Shown piece after piece: positions 33,408 to 36,764 of a stretch of 36,764 bases of DNA. Source of the stretch: Pseudomonadota bacterium (GTDB taxonomy: Bacteria > Pseudomonadota > Gammaproteobacteria > Steroidobacterales > Steroidobacteraceae). Location of the stretch: assembly GCA_023423065.1 (NCBI GenBank), contig JAFAGC010000117.1, positions 1-36,764 of the forward strand. Reading direction: 5' to 3'. The position numbers and the translations under genes were made by a program. The notes under the pieces are model-generated. The model had not been told where the DNA came from and did no database searches. It saw nothing but the letters and a program-made list of their open reading frames with translations. Every line of letters starts with the position of its first letter. The stretch's first letter is position 1.

Positions 33408-35255
33408 TCAGACCGAGAAGGCCTGCCGCCACAGCCGCAGGTTGAGCACGCCCCACAATACCTCGCTGTAGTCGGCGCGCCCGGCGCGGTGATCCGCGAT
33501 GAGCGTGCGCAGCTGTCCCGCATCGAGCAGTTCGCCGATGGCGCCGCTGTTCGCGGCCTCGTCGAGTAGTTTGCCCATCGGGCCCTGCGCCGCGAACCAC
33601 GCCTTGAGCGGCACGCCGAAGCCGGACTTGCGCCGGTGCACGATGTCCGCGGGCAGGTAACGCAGCGCGACGGCCTTGAGCACGCGCTTGCGGTGGCGCA
33701 GCGTCTGGCGGTACTCGCGTGGCAGCCCACGCGCGAAATCGATGACCTCGTTGTCGAGGAATGGCACGCGCGACTCGATGCTGGTCGCCATGCTCATCTT
33801 GTCCTGGCGATTGAGGATCGAGACCAGGTAGGTCTGGAAGTCGAGCTCCGCGAGCGCGCTCACCTCGTCGAGACCGCGCGCGCGCGCGTCGCGGATGCAG
33901 TCGAGACGGAATTCGAGCGGCATGTCGCCGCGCCGGCCCAGGAGTCCGCGTGCGAGCGCCGGATCCACGCCGGTGCAATTGAAGAGCAGCACGTCGTCGC
34001 GATCGCGGCCCGCGAACGCGGCCAGCTTCCGCATGCGGTGATCGGGCACCGCCTTGAGCAACGAGAGCAGGCCGCCGCGCAGCGCGCCCGGCAGGCGCGC
34101 GAACGGCTCGAGCAGCCGCGGGATGTAGTAACGCGGGTAGCCGCCAAAGAGTTCGTCGGCGCCTTCGCCCGTCAGCACCACGGTGACGTGCTGCCGTGCG
34201 AGCTTGCTGATCGCGTAGATGTGCACCGAGTTCGCGAAGTTGAGCGGCAGGTCGTGATGCTCGATGAGCTTCGGCAACAGTCCCGCGAACTCGGTCTCGT
34301 CGATCTTGAGCTCGTGGTGCGTCGAGCCGGCGGCCTTCGAGGCCATGCGCGCGTAGACGCTCTCGTCGAAGTCGGCTTCGTGGAAGCCCACCGAAAAGGT
34401 GTTGATCGCGCGCGACATGTGCCGCGCGGCGATCGCGGTAGTCAGGCTCGAATCGATGCCGCCCGAGCAGAACGTGCCGAGCGGCACGTCGGACATGAGC
34501 TGGCGCTTGACCGCCCGGTTGAGCAGCGTGTCGAGCTGGTTGGTCGCGTCCTCGAACGAACCGGCGAAGCGCGGCGGCGCGGCGCGCACGGTCCAGTAAC
34601 GGCGCGGCGGCTCGGCGCGGCCCTCGCGCACCACCATCGTGTGACCCGGGGGCAGCACCTCGATGCCCGCGAACAGGTTCTCGTTGCCCGCGACCTGGCG
34701 AAACACCAGGAACTCCGCGAGGCGCTTCTCGTTCAGGGACGGCTCGACGAAACCGGAATGGAACAGCGCCTTGATCTCGGAGGCGAAGGCGATGCCGTGC
34801 CCGTTCTGCGCGACGTACAGCGGCTTGATGCCTGCCCGGTCGCGCGCCAGCAGCAGTCGACGCTCGAGCCGGTCCCAGATCGCATACGCGAAAATGCCGT
34901 TGAGCCGTTCGACCGCGCCGTCGCCGTCGGCGACGTGCAATTTGAGGATGACCTCGGTGTCCGAGTGGCTGACGAACTTCACGCCGCGCGCTTCGAGCTC
35001 CGCGCGCAGCTCCTGGTAGTTGTAGACCTCGCCGTTGTAGACGATCGAGTAACGGCCGTCCTCGGTGCTCATCGGCTGGTGGCCGAGCGGTGACAGGTCG
35101 ATGATCGAGAGGCGGCGCTGCGCGAGACCGAGCGGGCCGTCGGTCATGCTGCCCGCGTCGTCGGGGCCGCGATGCACGAGCGCATCGCGCATCCGCGTCA
35201 GCCGCTCCGCATCGCAATTCTCACGCGTCCGGAAGACGCCGACGATTCCGCACAT
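33408..35255 (-). CDS. asnB: Asparagine synthase-type amidotransferase, second copy
   Basis: 615 residues. Cys2 glutaminase nucleophile (MCGIVG), RGPDD, YNGEVYNY, RDRAGIKPLY; synthetase domain with SGGIDSS at 264-270 and GEGADELFGGYPRYY. It is closer to the generic AsnB/exosortase amidotransferase than the copy at 6993, which differs in the GILPLYY and ILYS-type segments. It follows a PaaK/CapK-like gene by 7 bp in the same operon, so its substrate may be an acid activated by that enzyme or a uronic acid in the repeat unit (inference). Housekeeping asparagine synthesis cannot be excluded. Confidence 0.92.
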   Translation of the reverse strand: MCGIVGVFRTRENCDAERLTRMRDALVHRGPDDAGSMTDGPLGLAQRRLSIIDLSPLGHQPMSTEDGRYSIVYNGEVYNYQELRAELEARGVKFVSHSDTEVILKLHVADGDGAVERLNGIFAYAIWDRLERRLLLARDRAGIKPLYVAQNGHGIAFASEIKALFHSGFVEPSLNEKRLAEFLVFRQVAGNENLFAGIEVLPPGHTMVVREGRAEPPRRYWTVRAAPPRFAGSFEDATNQLDTLLNRAVKRQLMSDVPLGTFCSGGIDSSLTTAIAARHMSRAINTFSVGFHEADFDESVYARMASKAAGSTHHELKIDETEFAGLLPKLIEHHDLPLNFANSVHIYAISKLARQHVTVVLTGEGADELFGGYPRYYIPRLLEPFARLPGALRGGLLSLLKAVPDHRMRKLAAFAGRDRDDVLLFNCTGVDPALARGLLGRRGDMPLEFRLDCIRDARARGLDEVSALAELDFQTYLVSILNRQDKMSMATSIESRVPFLDNEVIDFARGLPREYRQTLRHRKRVLKAVALRYLPADIVHRRKSGFGVPLKAWFAAQGPMGKLLDEAANSGAIGELLDAGQLRTLIADHRAGRADYSEVLWGVLNLRLWRQAFSV

Positions 35256-35262
35256 AGTTTGA

Positions 35263-36669
35263 TCAGAGTCCCGTGTCGATTTCGGAGATCACCCACTTGA
35301 ATTTGCCGCGCGCCGTGCGCGGCATCTCCTTCACGAGCTCGATGTCGATGCGCATGTCGTCGCCGACGCGCGCCTTCAAGTCGCGGATGAGCTGTTCGCC
35401 GTGTCTGGGCGAGTATTCTGGGCGGGGGATCAGGCGGATGAGCAGTCGGTCGAGGTCGGTCTGCACGAGTTGTGACGCCTCTATCGAATCGAGCGGCTTG
35501 AACGGATGCGTGAGCACGGAGGGCGGAATGAGCCGCCCGTCCTTGAGCCGCAGCAGGTCCTCCGCCTTGGTCGATACGTCCTCCATGAGGGGGAGTGGGC
35601 GGCCACAGGGGCAGCTCCCCACCTTGCGCGCCGTACGGTCCGTGGTGCGATATCGGATCATCGGCATGCCGAGGTTGTGCAGCGAGGTGCCGGTCATCAG
35701 GCCCTCGGTGCCGTCGGGCACCGGCTGGTTGTCCTCGTCGAGGAATTCGGTGACGCCGTATTCCTCGCACAGGTGATGGCCCGAGTGCCGGTCGCATTCG
35801 ACCGCGAACACGACGCGCTCGGCGGCGGCGTAGTAATCGAACACGCGGGTCTCGAAAGCCTCTTCGATGGCTTCGCGCTGGAAGTCGTACAGCGTTTCCG
35901 ACGACGTGATCGCCGCCTTGAGCGGCAGCCGCTCGTTGCGCTTGAGCAGAACGCGCGCCAGCACGTAGAGAGAGGAGGGATATCCGTCGATGACCTGCGG
36001 CTGGAACTCCCGCAGCTTCGCGAAGTAGTGAGTCAGGTTGTCGGGCGTCAGGTGGAAGCTCGACATCAGCAGCTGGTTCTGGTGGCGGTTGAAGCGCCAG
36101 AACGGCGGCTTCTTCTGCGTGAGCGGCACGATCACGTTGCCGCGCACGATCGCGGCGCGGTCGCCGCCTTCGCCGAGCTTGAGACCGGCCCACGCGTATT
36201 GCCGGTCCATGACCGCGTAGTTCATCGCGACCATGCCGGCGTCGTAGTACACGGAGAGCGGAGAGCCCGTGGTCCCGCTGGTGTGGCCGTGCGTGAGGGC
36301 GCGGTCCTCGGGGCGGCGCGATTTGAGGTCGTCGGCGCGCCGCTTGATCGTGTCGCGGTCGAGGACGGGTAGTTTGATCAGGTCTTCGCGGCCGCGGAAC
36401 TTTCCGACGTTCACGCCGTGCCTGTCGAAGGTCTCGCGGTAGTAAGGCACGTGTTCGTACGCGTGCCTGACGACCGCGCGCAGGCGCTCGTCCTGGTACG
36501 CGCCCATCTTCCGCGCGTCCCACCACTGGCTCTCTTCGAGCAGCGCGCGGAATTCGGGGAACCGGCCGCCATAACGCGCGCGGCCGAGATTGGCGCTGAA
36601 CGCGCTGACCAACCACTCCTGCACGCTCACGGGCGTCAGGTCGTAGAGCCGCTTGAGCAGGGCGTTCAC
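35263..36669 (-). CDS. PaaK/CapK-like adenylate-forming enzyme
   Basis: 468 residues, phenylacetate-CoA-ligase-like branch of the ANL superfamily, the class of CapK proteins in capsule loci. The ATP loop THGHTSGTTGSPL lies at residues 127-138; DYYAAAERVVFAVEC, YRTTDRTAR and CPCGRPLP (two cysteines, possible metal site) follow; the C-terminal PRTARGKFKWV carries the catalytic lysine. It probably activates a carboxylic acid for attachment to sugar. The GTG start at 36669 overlaps the TGA of the upstream glycosyltransferase (GTGA); upstream in-frame codons run through that gene in another frame. Confidence 0.88.
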   Translation of the reverse strand: MNALLKRLYDLTPVSVQEWLVSAFSANLGRARYGGRFPEFRALLEESQWWDARKMGAYQDERLRAVVRHAYEHVPYYRETFDRHGVNVGKFRGREDLIKLPVLDRDTIKRRADDLKSRRPEDRALTHGHTSGTTGSPLSVYYDAGMVAMNYAVMDRQYAWAGLKLGEGGDRAAIVRGNVIVPLTQKKPPFWRFNRHQNQLLMSSFHLTPDNLTHYFAKLREFQPQVIDGYPSSLYVLARVLLKRNERLPLKAAITSSETLYDFQREAIEEAFETRVFDYYAAAERVVFAVECDRHSGHHLCEEYGVTEFLDEDNQPVPDGTEGLMTGTSLHNLGMPMIRYRTTDRTARKVGSCPCGRPLPLMEDVSTKAEDLLRLKDGRLIPPSVLTHPFKPLDSIEASQLVQTDLDRLLIRLIPRPEYSPRHGEQLIRDLKARVGDDMRIDIELVKEMPRTARGKFKWVISEIDTGL

Positions 36670-36764
36670 TTGACCACGTCCTCGTATGCTTTCGCGAGTT
36701 GCGCGCCGAGCGATCGCCACGCGTATTTTTCCTCGGCGCGGGCGCGCGCGGCCGCGCCGAGGCG
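36666..36764 (-). CDS. Glycosyltransferase C-terminus, 5' truncated by window edge
   Basis: The last 32 codons plus stop of a gene entering from the right edge, reading in frame from the final base. The sequence LGAAARARAEEKYAWRSLG followed by AQLAKAYEDVV is the usual C-terminal helix of GT4 enzymes (G-x-x-AR-x-x-x-x-x-Y-W). Its TGA overlaps the GTG of the PaaK-like gene, so the two are translationally coupled. Identification rests on this tail only. Confidence 0.65.
   Translation of the reverse strand, partial: RLGAAARARAEEKYAWRSLGAQLAKAYEDVVK

Noticed and set aside
1..36764. tRNA, rRNA, CRISPR arrays, insertion sequences, attachment sites
   Set aside because: None recognised on either strand; no direct-repeat arrays or transposase-like frames were seen.

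Overview
The window is a high-GC (roughly two-thirds G+C), gene-dense, entirely polysaccharide-related segment of a proteobacterial chromosome. Several genes belong to families found mainly with exosortase A (XrtA)/PEP-CTERM exopolysaccharide loci: the BY-type tyrosine autokinase, the outer-membrane beta-barrel protein, the DUF3473-type deacetylase, the FemAB protein, the exosortase-A-associated acyl-CoA ligase and its two small alpha/beta hydrolases, and the AsnB-type amidotransferases. Composition and gene set fit a gammaproteobacterium (Steroidobacter/Nevskia/xanthomonad-like) or a betaproteobacterium. This placement is inference. No exosortase, PEP-CTERM substrate, Wzc-like chain-length protein or priming glycosyltransferase lies inside the window, so the locus must continue beyond its edges.

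Layout. (1) 1-15395, plus strand: a tightly coupled operon of autokinase, outer-membrane protein, deacetylase, GNAT/FemAB protein, GT2, a GNAT-methyltransferase fusion, AsnB, acyl carrier protein, AMP-forming ligase, NAD-synthase-like amidase/ligase, membrane GT2, GT4 and an O-antigen-ligase/Wzy-type membrane protein. (2) 15392-22002, minus strand: GT4, FemAB, DegT/DnrJ-type PLP enzyme, second polysaccharide deacetylase, ATP-grasp ligase and SAM methyltransferase. (3) 22003-22297: a divergent regulatory gap holding a perfect CRP-type palindrome. (4) 22298-26294, plus strand: a secreted beta-helix protein followed by a strong hairpin, a small GT-A-like protein and a divergent GT4-like protein. 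(5) 26270-27454, minus strand: a GT4. (6) 27533-33404, plus strand: a Wzx-type flippase, acyl-CoA ligase, low-molecular-weight tyrosine phosphatase, two alpha/beta hydrolases and a VOC/methylmalonyl-CoA-epimerase-like protein. (7) 36764-33408, minus strand: the tail of a GT4, a PaaK/CapK-like adenylate-forming enzyme and a second AsnB.

How they may work together. Glycosyltransferases build a lipid-linked repeat unit, the flippase exports it and the ligase/Wzy protein polymerises or transfers it. The autokinase, with the phosphatase as counter-enzyme, controls chain growth, and the beta-barrel protein helps export. An unusually rich decoration set is layered on this: three adenylate-forming enzymes, one ACP, two AsnB enzymes, one NadE-like enzyme, one ATP-grasp ligase, three FemAB/GNAT-type acyltransferases, two deacetylases and two methyltransferase domains. 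This predicts a polymer with amide-linked, amino-acid-like or acyl substituents. The most distinctive block is 5230-11770 (GNAT-methyltransferase fusion, AsnB, ACP, AMP ligase, NadE-like). I read it as an ACP-based activation, amidation and transfer cassette. All three tail-to-tail junctions have abutting or overlapping stop codons, and no gap without a gene exceeds 300 bases.
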